A model generated the notes under the pieces. It had not been told where the DNA came from and ran no database searches. It saw only the letters and a program-made list of their open reading frames with translations. A DNA stretch of 64,000 nt from Cephalopachus bancanus. Lineage: Eukaryota; Chordata; Mammalia; Primates; Tarsiidae. The stretch's first letter is position 1. Every line of letters begins with the position of its first letter. The position numbers and the translations under genes were made by a program. Below, piece after piece: positions 38,243-49,852 of this stretch. The DNA lies in NCBI GenBank assembly GCA_027257055.1, contig JAPVLO010000275.1:1612001-1676000 (forward strand). Reading direction: 5' to 3'.

Positions 38243-38330
38243 CGGCATCCTTCTTCCAACAAAAGAATGGGAAAAGATCTTTAGATCTTGGTCTGCTAAA
38301 GAACTCGGCACTACAAAATATTCTGGAAGG
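38243..38330 (-). CDS. MTMR10: MTMR10 coding exon (29 codons, 'LPEYFVVPSSLADQDL')
   Basis: The acceptor is cccctccag and the donor gtaagt. The exon completes a Cys and then has 'LPEYFVVPSSLADQDLKIFS' and '...VGRRMP', corresponding to the family motif 'YP..LVVP....D..L......R...R.P'. It lies 82 bp from the next exon. Confidence 0.93.
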
Positions 38331-38999
38331 CTGGAGGGGAGAAAAACAGATAGTACATAAGAGTCTTGTGCTAAACATGGGAACAGTGTGCTCCTGCAGA
38401 CACCATATAATTAAACATACATATCCCCAGTTAATGTGCACTCCACTTGGTAACTGCATGGGACATCTCAGTCTAAAATGTGGGATGTGGTCAATTCTCA
38501 CAAAATTTAAACTTACAGAATGAGAAAAATCCAAAGACATCTAAAATATTTTCCAAAATGAGTATGAATCAAACATGTAAGTTTCTGAAAAACAAACCAG
38601 TTTTGTTCTCTACCAGCTCCCTTCTTCTTAACTCCCTCTTCTACCCTTCCCATCCCTAAACGGCACATTCTGTCTCTAGGACAATGATCAGACAAGTACT
38701 GGTGGGCAAGCTCAGTGCACCTGGAGACATCCTCCTTCTCTCTCCTTCCCTCCGTGTGGCTGGGCAGGTCCTGTCACATGCTCCTCCTCAGTACATAGAC
38801 CATAGCAAGCCCGCCAGGAAGGTTAAACTCCAGGGGAAGTAGAAGACACAAGAAATGTGCTCCATCGTACCTTTCCAGAACCGAACTCCTAGAAGTTCCT
38901 GGTACAGGATCAACCACTAATACTTGCTTTTTTCTTTTGTTTAATCCTAAAAAGGTGCTTATCTGCAAGAACTAAAGAGGATTTCAATGTTGTTTTGTT
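38331..38999 (-). other. MTMR10: MTMR10 intron, no recognisable element
   Basis: Nothing recognised. A short frame at 38143-38523 overlaps two real MTMR10 exons on the opposite strand and is not coding. Confidence 0.4.
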
Positions 39000-39135
39000 T
39001 TGCTTTGTTTTTGGTATAACAAGGGCTCACTACATTGCCCAGGGTGTTCTTGAACTTCTGGGCTTAAGCAATCTTCCCACCTTGGCTTCCCAAAATGCTG
39101 GGATTACAGGCGTGAGCTACTGCACTCTGCTTCGA
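39000..39135 (-). mobile_element. Alu fragment (right monomer)
   Basis: 'actacattgcccagggtgtt' to 'gctactgcactctgc', antisense. Old and truncated. Confidence 0.7.
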
Positions 39136-39661
39136 TGATCTTAAAATAAGACATTCCAAAAAATAAGTACTAAATGACATTAAGCAAATTAAAAAGAAAA
39201 ATTCCTGGTCACTTTTAGAGGATTCTAGGGAACCAGCTCACTATTTGGAAAAGTGTAAGTAAAGGAAAAAAAGTAGATGTTTATATTGCTTTTCTTATAT
39301 GAACTATATTACAGGGGTCTAAAGAGCTGGTAAGAGAACAGTTTGATAAAGAGCAGAAGGATGACAGAACCACAAGATAAGTAACTGCAATCCTTAATGA
39401 AGTAACAGATCCAGGCAATGATCCTACTTCTGATGAAAAACCACTTTTGACAGCTAAACTCATGATATGAAAGGGGAACTCTGTACTGGTGGACCTGGTT
39501 GACACCCTCTAAGGCCAGCCTGCATCACAATGAGAGAAAGAGAGACACCATGTGAGCCAGCCTGGGGTGGGATGTGACCTCACAGGAGGCACAAACACCC
39601 CCTAATGGAACTTTCTTGCCAAAAACACTGAACCTGAATCAATTAAGCCTCTAGTCTAGCT

Positions 39662-39664
<3 letters not shown>

Positions 39665-39692
<28 letters not shown>

Positions 39693-39762
39693 GAGAAAGT
39701 AGGATTTATTGAGAGGACAGAAAAGCTCCCACCGTGGGAGGAGACCCAAAGGGGTTGCCCCT
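39665..39762 (-). mobile_element. Retroposed LTR-3'-end-like unit, copy 2
   Basis: On the - strand: 'ggggcaacccctttgggtct', 'gggagcttttctgtcctctc', AATAAA, then a 28-nt A-run (T28 at 39665-39692). It matches copy 1 (17941-18045) over about 70 bp in the opposite orientation. The long pure tail suggests a recent insertion. A clear target duplication was not found. Confidence 0.65.
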
Positions 39763-39944
39763 AACTAATATTTTAAAGGAAATATGGGAGACAGAGGAAC
39801 ATGTAAAAGGACACCATAGGGATAAAACCAGCAATATTTAGAATGTGGAAAATTCTATGGAACAAGTGATCTGGTTTAGTCAACAAATAAATAGTTAAGT
39901 AAAAAACAGGTGGAAGGAGACTGCTATAGATTAAAAAACCCAAG

Positions 39945-40735
39945 AGACATACGAACAGCCAACAGATACCTGAAAAAATGCTCAGCTTCACTAATCATCA
40001 GAGAAATGCAAATCAAAACCACACTGAGATATCATCTAACTCCAGTCAGGATGGTCATCATCAATAACTCAAAAAATAATAGATGTTAGAGAGGATGTTG
40101 GGAAAAGGGAACACTTCTACACTGTTGGTGGGAGTGTGAACTAATACAGCCTCTGTGGAAAACAGTGTGATGATTTTTAAAAGAATTAGAAGTTGGTCTT
40201 CCATATGATCCAGCAATTCTCCTCCTGGGAATATACCCAGAGGAACACAAATCGTTCTACAAAAAAGACACCTGTACATGCAAGTTCACTGCTGCACTAT
40301 TAACAGCAGCAAAAACATGGAATCGACCCTGTTGCCCATCAAAAGTGAACTGGATAAAAAAAAATGTGGTACATATACACAATGGAGTATTACACAGCCA
40401 TAAAGAAGGACAAAATTATGGACTCTGTAGCATCATACTCAGTGATCTATCACAGAAACAAATAACTGAATACCACATATTCTCACTTATAAGTGGGTCC
40501 TGAACATTTATCACAACATTAGAAGAAAGGGATCGGCATTCTAGTGGGACACTGCCAAGGGAGGGAGAAGAGGGAGGGAATGTACCCTCACTGAGGCTAC
40601 CAGATCCTAAACTAGGTGAAGTAGGTGAAGTGAGGTAAAGATAGAGGCCCAAACTTCACCTGCTTGTAAACCACTCATTACCTAATCCTGACTTGTACCC
40701 CATATCTCTATAATAAAGTAAAAAACAAGCAAACA
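39945..40735 (+). mobile_element. L1 3' fragment (ORF2 end and 3' UTR)
   Basis: Sense L1: 'atgctcagcttcactaatca', 'cactgttggtgggagtgtga', 'ccagcaattctcctcctggg', 'tggtacatatacacaatgga', then 3' UTR ending near 40735 in an A-rich tract. Truncated at the 5' side; frames are broken. Confidence 0.88.
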
Positions 40736-40739
40736 AAAC

Positions 40740-41073
40740 AAGACTAAACCCAAGAGACATCAAGCAAATTCAATGTGAAGACTTCAGATTCTGATCTGAA
40801 TAAATCATCTGTAAAACACAGTTACAACATAAAATGCAAACTAACACTGACCAAATGACTGATGATAAATAAGGAATTACTGTCAGCATCTTCCTATGGA
40901 TACTGTGATTCTATTAAAAGGCTCTGATCTTTAAAACAAAATAATCAAAAGATTATTAAAAACTAATATTCCAGTAACCATAACTGAAAAGTTATCAAGG
41001 GCAGTAGTGTTTGACCAGTCATCATAGGGAAGTCACTTCCAGATATATATAACACCACTAAAACTGGACTTAC
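40740..41073 (-). other. MTMR10: MTMR10 intron, no recognisable element
   Basis: AT-rich; nothing recognised. Confidence 0.4.
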
Positions 41074-41260
41074 CAAGTGGATATCATGTAACCCTCGTTG
41101 ATAGAACAAACTCTCCACCCAGAAGCACCCGTCCTCTTGATTTCTCTGTCCCAATCTGAGTAAGTTTCAAATAGTGGAGTTTTTTGGCTGCTACCACCAC
41201 CAGCTCCACCACCTCCTCCTCCTCCTCCATCTCCTGAGGGAATTCCATTAACTGTGCTGG
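41074..41260 (-). CDS. MTMR10: MTMR10 coding exon with polyglycine tract
   Basis: The acceptor is ttcctacag and the donor gtaagt. The exon starts by completing an Ala and ends with two bases of a Cys. The first part is low complexity: after 'GIPSGD' come eight Gly, an Ala and three Gly, encoded by GGA/GGT repeats (41173-41228). Then comes the conserved 'FETYSDWDREIKRTG' block that opens the phosphatase-like domain. The glycine loop lies between the PH-GRAM and phosphatase-like folds and is probably a flexible linker. Confidence 0.94.
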
Positions 41261-42040
41261 CTGTAGGAAAAAGCAAGACGATTAATTTTATTTAACAGTC
41301 ACATTCCACGCAGCACTCTCCTCTCCGTGCATCCGTCACATGCATACTCTCACATGGAATCTCCTCCCTGACTCCTCTTTCAAGTCAAGAACCGTCTTGC
41401 CCTTTCCATCTAAAAATAGTCCATTTCGTTTTTCCTTATCCAGCTCTTTCCCAACTCCTTAAACACCTCAATTTTTTTCTTTCTTTCTACTGGCTCTAGT
41501 TCCTCTGTCTTCAAACATAAACAGGTCAACATGATTTAGGAAAGATTTTCATTTGATCATGCCAGACCAATCTAGTTCTATGTATACATATTTCTTCCTT
41601 CTTTTTACTTATCACCTTCCCAAATGATGAAGAATGCCTGCTCCCCATATTTCCTCTCCATTTATTGTCTCCTTAATTTGCCATTCTACTCCACTCCTAC
41701 TGTTCCAACAGAAACTATTCCTGGCCCTCCTTCATCTCCCTGTTCCAAACTGTAGCATAAATCCAGTCATTTGCTCATTTTCTCCATACATTTTGCACCC
41801 AACAATCATCTCTGTTTTCAAGCTCCCCAAATCTTTAATTTTTCTAATACCAACTTCTCAACTATCTGTTCATTACAAAAGTCTTAGTTTTCTATTATCT
41901 ACTCGATTTTCCTTTGAAAAGCTCCCAAGGCACACCTCATCAACAAGGGTACCTGCACAATGCATCTTTGTATACCTAACCCTTAACTGTACCCCACAAT
42001 TTTAAAATAAAAAATATGTTAAAAAGCCCAAGGTTCCTTG
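41261..42040 (-). other. MTMR10: MTMR10 intron, T/C-rich
   Basis: Pyrimidine-rich near the exon. The part ending at ~42020 ('ttttaaaataaaaaatatgt') looks like the tail of an old retroposon, not identified further. Confidence 0.4.
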
Positions 42041-42044
42041 TGCT

Positions 42045-42540
42045 TGCTAGAGTGCTGGTCCCACATGGAGATCTCAGCAGGGCGGGCCTGGAATTTCCCT
42101 AGCCTAAATCAAGTAATTTCTCTGAAAGGGAGTACTGCTGTCCTCTGGGAGCATGCCCATAGCCTCGGGAGTGCTTGCAAAGTGACTACAGAAAGAGAAG
42201 CTGCCCAACAGTCAACCCAGACTTGTGACCCATGCCTACCTAGGCAATCTGGAGTGGCAGATGGCATAAGCCATCCTGGCCCAGTGCCTCATGGCTGCAG
42301 ACTGCAAGTGTGGCAAATGTCCAGCCTACATCCCCGACGGGGCTCTGCTGCCCGCGAACCAGTCAGTAGCCTACCACAAGACACGCGTCCCTCAAAAGGT
42401 GCTTTCGCAATGCCAGTTCCTTGCCCCAAACTTCAATTACGCTCACTTTCCAACTGAGGCAAGCAAACCTAAATGGCTCCTCGTGGCCTTAGAGGTCCCT
42501 CACCTGACCTTTATCTCCCATTAGTCTCGGTCCCCACTGG
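42045..42540. other. Unclassified higher-GC block
   Basis: GC-rich block inside an AT-rich intron with CpGs near 42330-42390. Two open frames (42038-42457, and 42291-42524 beginning 'MAADCKCGKCPAYIPDG') suggest a possible retrocopy of an unknown mRNA, but I cannot assign a parent gene and see no poly(A) tail. Confidence 0.3.
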
Positions 42541-42599
42541 CGCCTACAGCCACACAAACCCCTTCGTTGTTCCATGAACATGCCATGCCTATTCTTCAT

Positions 42600-43170
42600 G
42601 ATTATTGATTAACTCCTGGTATAAGGCAGACATTTTCTGTCTTGTGCTAGGGCCTAAGAGCAACACGATGATGATCTCTATCTTGAAGGTCCAACAAGAC
42701 TGTAGGGAGCAATTATAATCATCACAGGGTACCAGATGTTTGGAGTGCAATGAGAACATAGAAAATGAGACCCCTGACTCTCACTGGGGAGAAAGGCTGG
42801 GGCAAGGGCTTCACAGCTTGACCAAATCTGAACAGAGTCCTAAGGAAGGAGACAAAAGTGACGAGGGGGCTGGCAAGAAGAGGAGGTAGGCATGCTGGGC
42901 AAAGTACACAGAAAACATGGCTCAGCTGACTAACATCAAGTAGTTAAATACAACTACAGCTACAGGTGGAAGTGAGCCTGCAAAGTTAGATGGGCTTAGC
43001 CTCTAGATCTGTGCTGCTGAAAAGAGTAACTGCTAGCCACACACGCTCATTTAAGTTTAAATGAAATAAACATTAAATAAAATTTAAAATTCAGTCCTTC
43101 AGTTGCACTAGCCATGTTTCAAGTCACGTGCAGCTAGTGGCTGTCCTACTTCTATCCCTGGACAATGCTG
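42600..43170 (+). mobile_element. L2-like and MER5/Charlie-like remnants
   Basis: 42640-42980 has an L2-like 'gaaggtccaacaagactgta' and purine-rich tail. 43010-43165 contains 'cacgtgcagctagtggctgt', the hallmark of MER5/Charlie-type hAT MITEs. Both are decayed and boundaries are approximate. Confidence 0.45.
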
Positions 43171-43439
43171 CTCCAGATTATGAGAGGCCTTTACGTACCA
43201 TGTTAGGAATTCTGAATCCTGCAAGTGGCATCAGAACTATTCAGTGATTCTCATTTTAACAAAGCTGATTAAGAATCAAAACGCTAATGTTAAGCCCATA
43301 TCCTGGAGTTCACTCCCATGTCAGTGCCTTCTTTGGGGTAACACAACAATTAAAAAGTGTGTGGGAGACTTGAATGTATGATCGCTCCAGAATGCAAAAC
43401 CTGCAGGGAATTTTCAGGCAATTCCCAATCTATAGTGTT

Positions 43440-43795
43440 CCGGAGCATAACACAGAAAGTGATTCAATATTATAAAATCTAAGTAACTCATCATCTAACT
43501 AAATTAAAGGGGAAAAGAGCCTACGTGATTAGCTTAATAAGTGCAAAAAAATTTGATAGAGTTTGACACCTGTATATAAAAAAAAAAACTCTAGCAAATA
43601 TAGAATAAAAGAAAATCTAACTTGATAAAGGGTGTTTATCAAAAATACGTAACAAAACAGCCACCTCATTAAAAGCAGGAACAGAAACAATGCCTGTCAA
43701 TATTACTGCTATTCAACATTGAATTCGAGGTCCTAGCCACACAATAAGACAATCACCACCAAAAAAGAAGTATAGAGAACACACTCAAAATTTTA
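43440..43795 (+). mobile_element. Old L1 ORF2 fragment
   Basis: Sense L1 reverse-transcriptase region: 'ttaaaagcaggaacagaaac', 'gctattcaacattgaattcg', 'gaggtcctagccacacaata'. No intact frame. Confidence 0.7.
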
Positions 43796-43799
43796 AGAG

Positions 43800-44790
43800 G
43801 TATGTAAATAGTTTGATGGCATACCTCTGGCAGAACATCTAAAACTGAGTACTTTTTTAGTGTTTTGAGTTGCAGACTTTAATAACCCAGGTTAACAATG
43901 TGCTGTTTATGAGACTGTTTCTCCAGCCAAATTTAAAGACCTATCTCAAATTTTTCTGAACATGAAGTAAGAATACCTATAAGGAGCTTGTATTGGTTGC
44001 AATTTAATAGGTTTCCCTTGTTCAGATCCTGTACATTTCTCAACAACTGGGCCTAGGTCTTTTATATGCTCTATATTTTCTTCGGCAAGAGCTCATTATG
44101 GAATTGTGTAACAGATATGCAATCTGGCTTTTAAATCAAGAAATTCTAACGCTTTCCAAAAAATCCCAAAGACCTGACACCGGTGACCTGCTCTGTAAGT
44201 GGATCACTGTGAGGAGCTACAGCAACAGAATAACAAAGTAGGTCATCTCAGGGAGATGTGGCCCCCTCGATAGCTACCTAAGGTTTTACAATACAGACTC
44301 TATGATACTAAATGCTCCTGACCTTGGTTATCCTCAGTGACACAGTTCAGAATTTTAATCCTAGACTGTTGAGGCTATTTAAGACAGTTTCCACTTAATT
44401 GTCCCCTTGATATTTAGACAGGACTCAAGCAACAGAATAGATAATAAAAGTGGTCAATATATGAAAAGAAAGCCTCTCATTTTGATGATACTGCAGAAAT
44501 TAGAAGTCATAAAGAAGGAAAACAATAAAAAGAGAACTGTGATCATTAATAAGTTCAAGTGAGGCGAGTCAACAAAGTGTTCCTAACTGGGAGACCGTGA
44601 CCTTGTGGGTCAGTGGCAGAGCCAATATGGCCATGTCACTAAGGGATTCATGTGGTTGGTTGGAAACTCCAATAATCAAGAGACAGGAGGATCGATCATC
44701 GTTTATAGCTACACTGACAGTCCTAAAAGAAATGAAAAGCAACAAACTAAAAGTTCCTACATGGAGTGTGTAACCATGTTTTTCAAATAA
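43800..44790 (-). other. MTMR10: MTMR10 intron, no recognisable element
   Basis: No gene. Nothing named. Confidence 0.4.
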
Positions 44791-44796
44791 GCATTA

Positions 44797-44908
44797 TTTT
44801 TTTGAGACAGGGTCTCGTTGTCACCCAGGTTGGAGCGCGTGGTGTGATCATAGCTCACTGCAGTGATCCTGGGCTTAAGTGATCCTCCTGCTTCAGTATT
44901 CAAAGAAT
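44797..44908 (-). mobile_element. Alu left-monomer fragment
   Basis: 'tttttttgagacagggtctc' to 'gtgatcctcctgcttcag', antisense, truncated where mariner sequence begins. Confidence 0.78.
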
Positions 44909-44909
44909 T

Positions 44910-45335
44910 GGGTTCATGCATGCGTTCATAGTGTTCTTCACTTGCCCATGGAATCCACATGTCGCACGATAGTTGACTGGTCACAGTTCATCACATTTGC
45001 CAATTCTCGGATTGGTTAATGTGGATCATCATGGTTTAAAGCGTTTAAATGGTCTTCATTAAAGCCCGATGATCTTCCTGAGGAACGTGGAGGATCGCAG
45101 GGCAAAGTGGCCCTCTGTGAAACAACAAAACCATTTTCTTGCTGTGCTTTCCCTGATGGCATTCTCCCCAAACACAGCACAAATGTTTCGAGCTGCCTCC
45201 CTGCCTCTACTTGTCCATTAAACTCAAAGAAAAGAATATGTCAAAAGTTTTTGTTTTTTTCCACTTGATACTCCATCTTCTTTAGTCCACGAATAGTACT
45301 AATTTTCTTCAAATCTGCAAAATACAAGATGTATT
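44910..45335 (-). pseudogene. mariner transposase N-terminal fragment
   Basis: Reading the - strand from ~45315 gives a broken mariner N-terminus: 'GLKKMEYQVEKNKNF', 'FFEFNGQVEA', 'SSGRSSGFNEDHLNALNHDD', then 'IRELANVMNCDQSTIVRHVD'. These are the paired helix-turn-helix DNA-binding region. A stop and frameshifts break it, and the catalytic domain is absent. The Alu fragment at 44797-44908 abuts the cut end. Confidence 0.75.
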
Positions 45336-45424
45336 CACAAGCACAACATTGTCACTCTAAATGACAAATAATAAACAAACTCCCAACACTGCAGTGTTGC
45401 CATGCCCCAAACAAATGCTACGAA

Positions 45425-45600
45425 TGTTTGCATCAACCTAATGGCTGGGACAACAGGGTCATGCCACCATGTCCAGGCCTGGTTAATTATTTTTATGTTT
45501 TGTAAAGATAGGGTTTTGCTATATATTGCCCAGGCTGGTCTTGAACGCCGGGCATCAAGCGATCCTTCCACCTTGTCCTCTCAAAGTGCTGTGCCCAGCC
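45425..45600 (-). mobile_element. Alu fragment
   Basis: Antisense piece, 'aatggctgggacaacagggt' to 'caaagtgctgtgcccagcc'. The left-monomer head is missing. Confidence 0.75.
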
Positions 45601-45845
45601 CAAATAAGCACTTAAAAGAAAATCCAATGCCAAGATCTAAGTTAATAAAAAAGATAAAATTACAAAAGAAATGTCCCCGAAAATGTACAATTTGTGATGC
45701 GAAGTTTCACTACAACTTTAGATTACATCACAGCATTTGTGAACACTGTCTGTCATGAAGCAGAGTTGCTGACACTGAGGCTGCAATAACTTCATGAAGT
45801 TTTCCATTTTTTAGTTCAGAAGCATAACCTGATATCCTATCAATT

Positions 45846-46135
45846 ATTATTATTATTATTTTGAGTTGGAATCTCACTCTGTCACCCAGACTGGAGCGCA
45901 GTGGCCGCTCCCGGCCACCGCAGCCTCGACCTGCTGGGCTCCAGCAATCCTTCCACCTCAGCCTTCCAAGTAGCCGGAATTACAGGCATGCGCTACCACG
46001 CCCGGCTGATTTTTTGATTTATTGTAGAGATGAGGTCTTGCTGTCCAGGCGGGTCTTGAACCCGCGGGCTCAGGCAATCCACTCACCTCAGCCTCCCAAA
46101 GGTGCGGGATTACAGGTAGAGCCACCGAGCCTGGC
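45846..46135 (-). mobile_element. Alu (young type) with 13-bp target duplication
   Basis: (ATT)n-like head, then an Alu very close to the copy at 803-1073. Target duplication 'tatcctatcaatt' is at 45833-45845 and 46136-46148, perfect. Confidence 0.93.
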
Positions 46136-46299
46136 TATCCTATCAATTTTATAACAAAAATGAATGTGTTTTGACATTATTTTCTCAGTAATAACCTGAC
46201 TCATGAAAACAGAGTCCTTGTGGTTTCTTTTAAGTTTAAAGAGCAAACACAGGTTCATTGTTCTCATTTGTGCTAGTGCCTCCTGCAGTACTTGTGCAC

Positions 46300-46900
46300 A
46301 GCAAGGATCCAAAGCTGGGAGGTGCTATCACATTCTGCTGGACTTCAGGGATGCATAGAAGTATCTGGATGACTGTGGAAATCTTGAGAGGTCTTTACTC
46401 ATGTAATGCTGGACATAAATGAAAACCTTAAATGCCTAAGGCCAGCTAAAAGTTCCATTTCTTGGGTAATTGCAGGGAGCTCCTCCAACTTTGGATCTTA
46501 TTTGTGGAACAGTTTTTTCACCTACCTGCCTGCAAAAAGGACTTCTTTAATCCAGTCAATGAATCAACATGTCATCAAGAGTTCAAGAGTGGATTACTGG
46601 GTATCTTTCACACACAAATTAATGAACTCTGACTGAAGTGTGTGGAAATTTCAGGTTTCTTTTGATCTTAAAGATGCAGTGTATGCTTCTATAACAGTAT
46701 GCAAGGATATTAAAGGATGTTACCCTATGAGGAAAACTATAGTCAGTGTTATGTTTATGAATTACCTGTCAAAGGAGGAGTCTGAAGGATGTAAAAAAGT
46801 ATTCCTGAATACTGTAAGTATTCATCATCAAATTTTATCAAGAAGTTCTATGAGAAGAAATAGAGGAATTATGTAAATTTTAAAAACTAAGTAGTAGAAG
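46300..46900 (+). pseudogene. Possible Tigger/pogo-like transposase fossil
   Basis: The + strand frames around 46406-46876 contain 'LPAKRTSLIQSMNQHVI', which resembles the DDE-domain block 'LPPNTTSLIQPMDQGVI' of Tigger/jerky-like transposases. After one stop comes 'SFDLKDAVYASI', like the following helix. Other flanks are too decayed to assign. Confidence 0.5.
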
Positions 46901-46904
46901 ACCT

Positions 46905-48066
46905 ATGGGTTGATAAACAATTTAAGTGTTATATACCAGAGATGCCCACAAGTAATGAATGAAATGCGAAAAGTAATATAACCAGGTATCAGGCTACCAA
47001 TTGCATAACAAAGTTTATAGTATTTGCTGAGTCCAAGTCTTTACATTACTGCAAAAGTTATAGATCTGTACATGGGACTGAATCACTGCTATCAGGAAAA
47101 AAGGAACACAAAGAACTGGTCTGTATCATAAACAAATTTAAGCAGGAATCAAAGGCCCATTCCTACAACTTTTGTAACTCTTGAAATTTTCATTTCAGCT
47201 TCTTTCTTCCAACTTTGGGTGAGATCTTATTAAAGATAATCTTGATAAACACTGCTCTGTAGCCTCCTGATGACCCAGAGGAGTGGTTACTTGAATAACA
47301 GTGCAGGATCAATAACACTCTTAGACAATAAGTGAATTTACTTTATATTAAGGAATAAACTTTTTAAAAAACTGTACTGCTCAAGCCTAAGTTACAATTA
47401 TGTACATTTTGATAAGAAAAATTAAGTTACAAACACTTTTATTATCCAATCTCTGTAACTATAGTACTGTAAAAGTTCTTCTGCAAGATATTATTTTCAT
47501 GTCATCTCCACAGTATTAAGTACATTTTAAAGTAATGAAAAATGTATTTACACTACATGCATCTGCGGATACTATGTGCTGATACTACATTATAATGTAT
47601 TTATAACATAGAGACACTGGAATATAGTTTTATTATACAGGTTAGAATTATTACCATATGTTTTAAAGTAATAAAACATAAAAGTCTACTACAATTAGTA
47701 ACTTGTAAGACCCAAACAATGCTGGGGTGAATGGATTTTTTATCATAAATACACAGTTGATTTATTTTTCTTCATTAAATAGTGAGAGAACACAAGTTTC
47801 AGTCAGCTAGTCAAGGGACAGACACTAACCCACAGGAGGCTAACTGGAGATATGATCTCTTTGTTTTACTGTTTCTTTTAAAAATATTTTTTTAAAAACA
47901 AGTTATCAAAATTACATTTGTACGTAAACAGAATGTACAGAATTACATGATCATCTGGAAATTTACGTGGTAATGTCATGGCTGTCACAAAACCTATTTT
48001 ACTTTCACAAAAAATGCCTAGAATATTCCTGTCCTTTGAACAAATGCTGATCTTCAGTTCAATTCT
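46905..48066 (-). other. MTMR10: MTMR10 intron, AT-rich, no recognisable element
   Basis: No gene or named repeat. A-T content is high and homopolymer runs are common. Confidence 0.4.
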
Positions 48067-49852
48067 TTTTTTAAAAAAACTTTTTATTTTACATATGTGG
48101 GGTACAATTCAGGTTTAGCTATACAACTATTCATTATGCAGGTACCCTTGTTGATAAGGTGTGCCCTCCCCACCCCCGGCAGTTTCCCACTCCTGCCAAT
48201 CATGCTCCTGTCCTCCCCTAGCAGTTTCTCAAACTACCAATTCCTTATAGTATTACGATAGTTGTTCAAGGTCCACTTATGAGTGAGAACATGTGATACT
48301 CAGTTCTTTGTTTTTGTAATGGATCACTCAATATTGTAGTCTCTAAGTCCATCAAAGCTGCTGTGAAGTTCATCATTTTGTCCTTCGTTATGGCCGTGTA
48401 ATATTCCATTCTGTATATGTACCACATTTTTTTTTATCCAGTCCTCTTTTGATGGGCAGCATGGTTGGTTCCATGTTTTTGCTATTGTGAATAATGCTGC
48501 AATAAACATACATGTGCAGGTATCTTTTTCATAGAGTGATGTGAATTCCTCCGGGTATGTTCCCAGTAGGGGGACTGCAGGGTTGTATGGAAGGTCAATT
48601 TTTAGATCTTTTAGGAATCACCAAACTGTTTTCTACAGAAATCGTACTAGCTTACCCTCCCACCAACAGTGTAGGAATGCTCCCTTTTCCCCCACCTCCT
48701 CTCCAGTATCTGTTGTTTTTCGAGTTATTGATGATGGCTATCCTGACTGGAGTTAGGTGGTATCTCAGTGTGGTTTTAATTTGCATTTCTTTGATGAATA
48801 ATGAGGCTGAGTATTTTTTCATGTATATGTTGACTGCTTGTATGTCTTCTTTTGAGAAGTGTCTATTCATCTCTTTTGCCCACTTTGTAATGGGGCTGTT
48901 TGTTTTTTTTCTTTTTGGCATATTTGAGTTCCCTGTAGATCTCAAATGCTAGGCCTTTGTCAGGTATACAGTTAGCAAATATTTTTTTTCCAGCCTGTGC
49001 ACTATCTCCCTGCTCTCTCGATGGTTTCTTTGGCTTTGTAGACGCTTGTCTGTTTGATGAGGTCCCACTTGTCTATCTTATCACTTATGGCATGGGCACT
49101 GGAGGTTTTGACCAGGAACTGGTTGCCAGCTCCAATTTCCATAAGGGTGTCTCCTGCATTTTCTAAGGTTCTTATAGCTTGAGGTTTTATGTTTAGGTCT
49201 TTGATTCATTTAGAGTTAAATTTTGCATATGGTGATAGGTAGGGTCTTGTTTTAATCTTCTACATGTGGTCAGTCAGTTTTCCCAGCAATATTTACTGAA
49301 TAGGTTCTCCTCTCCCCAGTGGTTGGTTGGTGGTGGAGGCTTTGTTGAAAATGAGTTGGTTGAGAAATTGAGGTTTTGCTTCTGGAATCTCAATTCTATT
49401 CCCTTGGTCTATAATACGAGGCTGTTTTGATTATTGTAGCTTTATAATAAAGTTTAAAGTCTAGGAGTGTGATACTTTCTGCTTTGTTTTATTTTGCTGA
49501 GGACTGTTTTGGCAATTCATGGTTGTTTATGTTTCCATATGACTTCCTGTATTGCTGTTTCCAGGTCTGAGAATGCTGCTGGTAATTTAATGGGTATTGT
49601 ATTAAATCTGTAGATTGCCTGGGTAGGAAGAAAACCTTAACAATGTTGATTCTTCCAATTCATGAGCATGGAATATTTTTCCATTTGTTTGTGTCACCTT
49701 TGATTTCTTTAAGAAGTGTTTTGTAGTTTTCATTGTAAAGGTCTTTCACATCTCTGGTTTGGAAGATCCCAGGGTATTTCTGTTTTCTTTTTTTTTGTGG
49801 CTACTATAAATGGGATTGTGCTTTTTATTCCATTCTTTTCCTTATCTCATTT
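48067..49852 (-). mobile_element. L1, 3' part (ORF2 second half and 3' UTR), antisense
   Basis: T-rich start at 48067, the 3' UTR, then ORF2 C-terminal sequence on the - strand. Pieces are recognisable, such as '[20 protein letters not shown]' (frame at 48652-48945) and 'MFIAALFTIAKTWNQP' (48324-48509). It forms one insertion with the inverted 5' part at 49853-54090. Confidence 0.9.

Noticed and set aside
38143..38523. 126-codon + strand frame
   Set aside because: It overlaps two real MTMR10 exons in antisense; no similarity of its own.
44605..44790. 61-codon + strand frame as a possible retroviral remnant
   Set aside because: No conserved motif could be pointed to; too short and without flanking LTRs.
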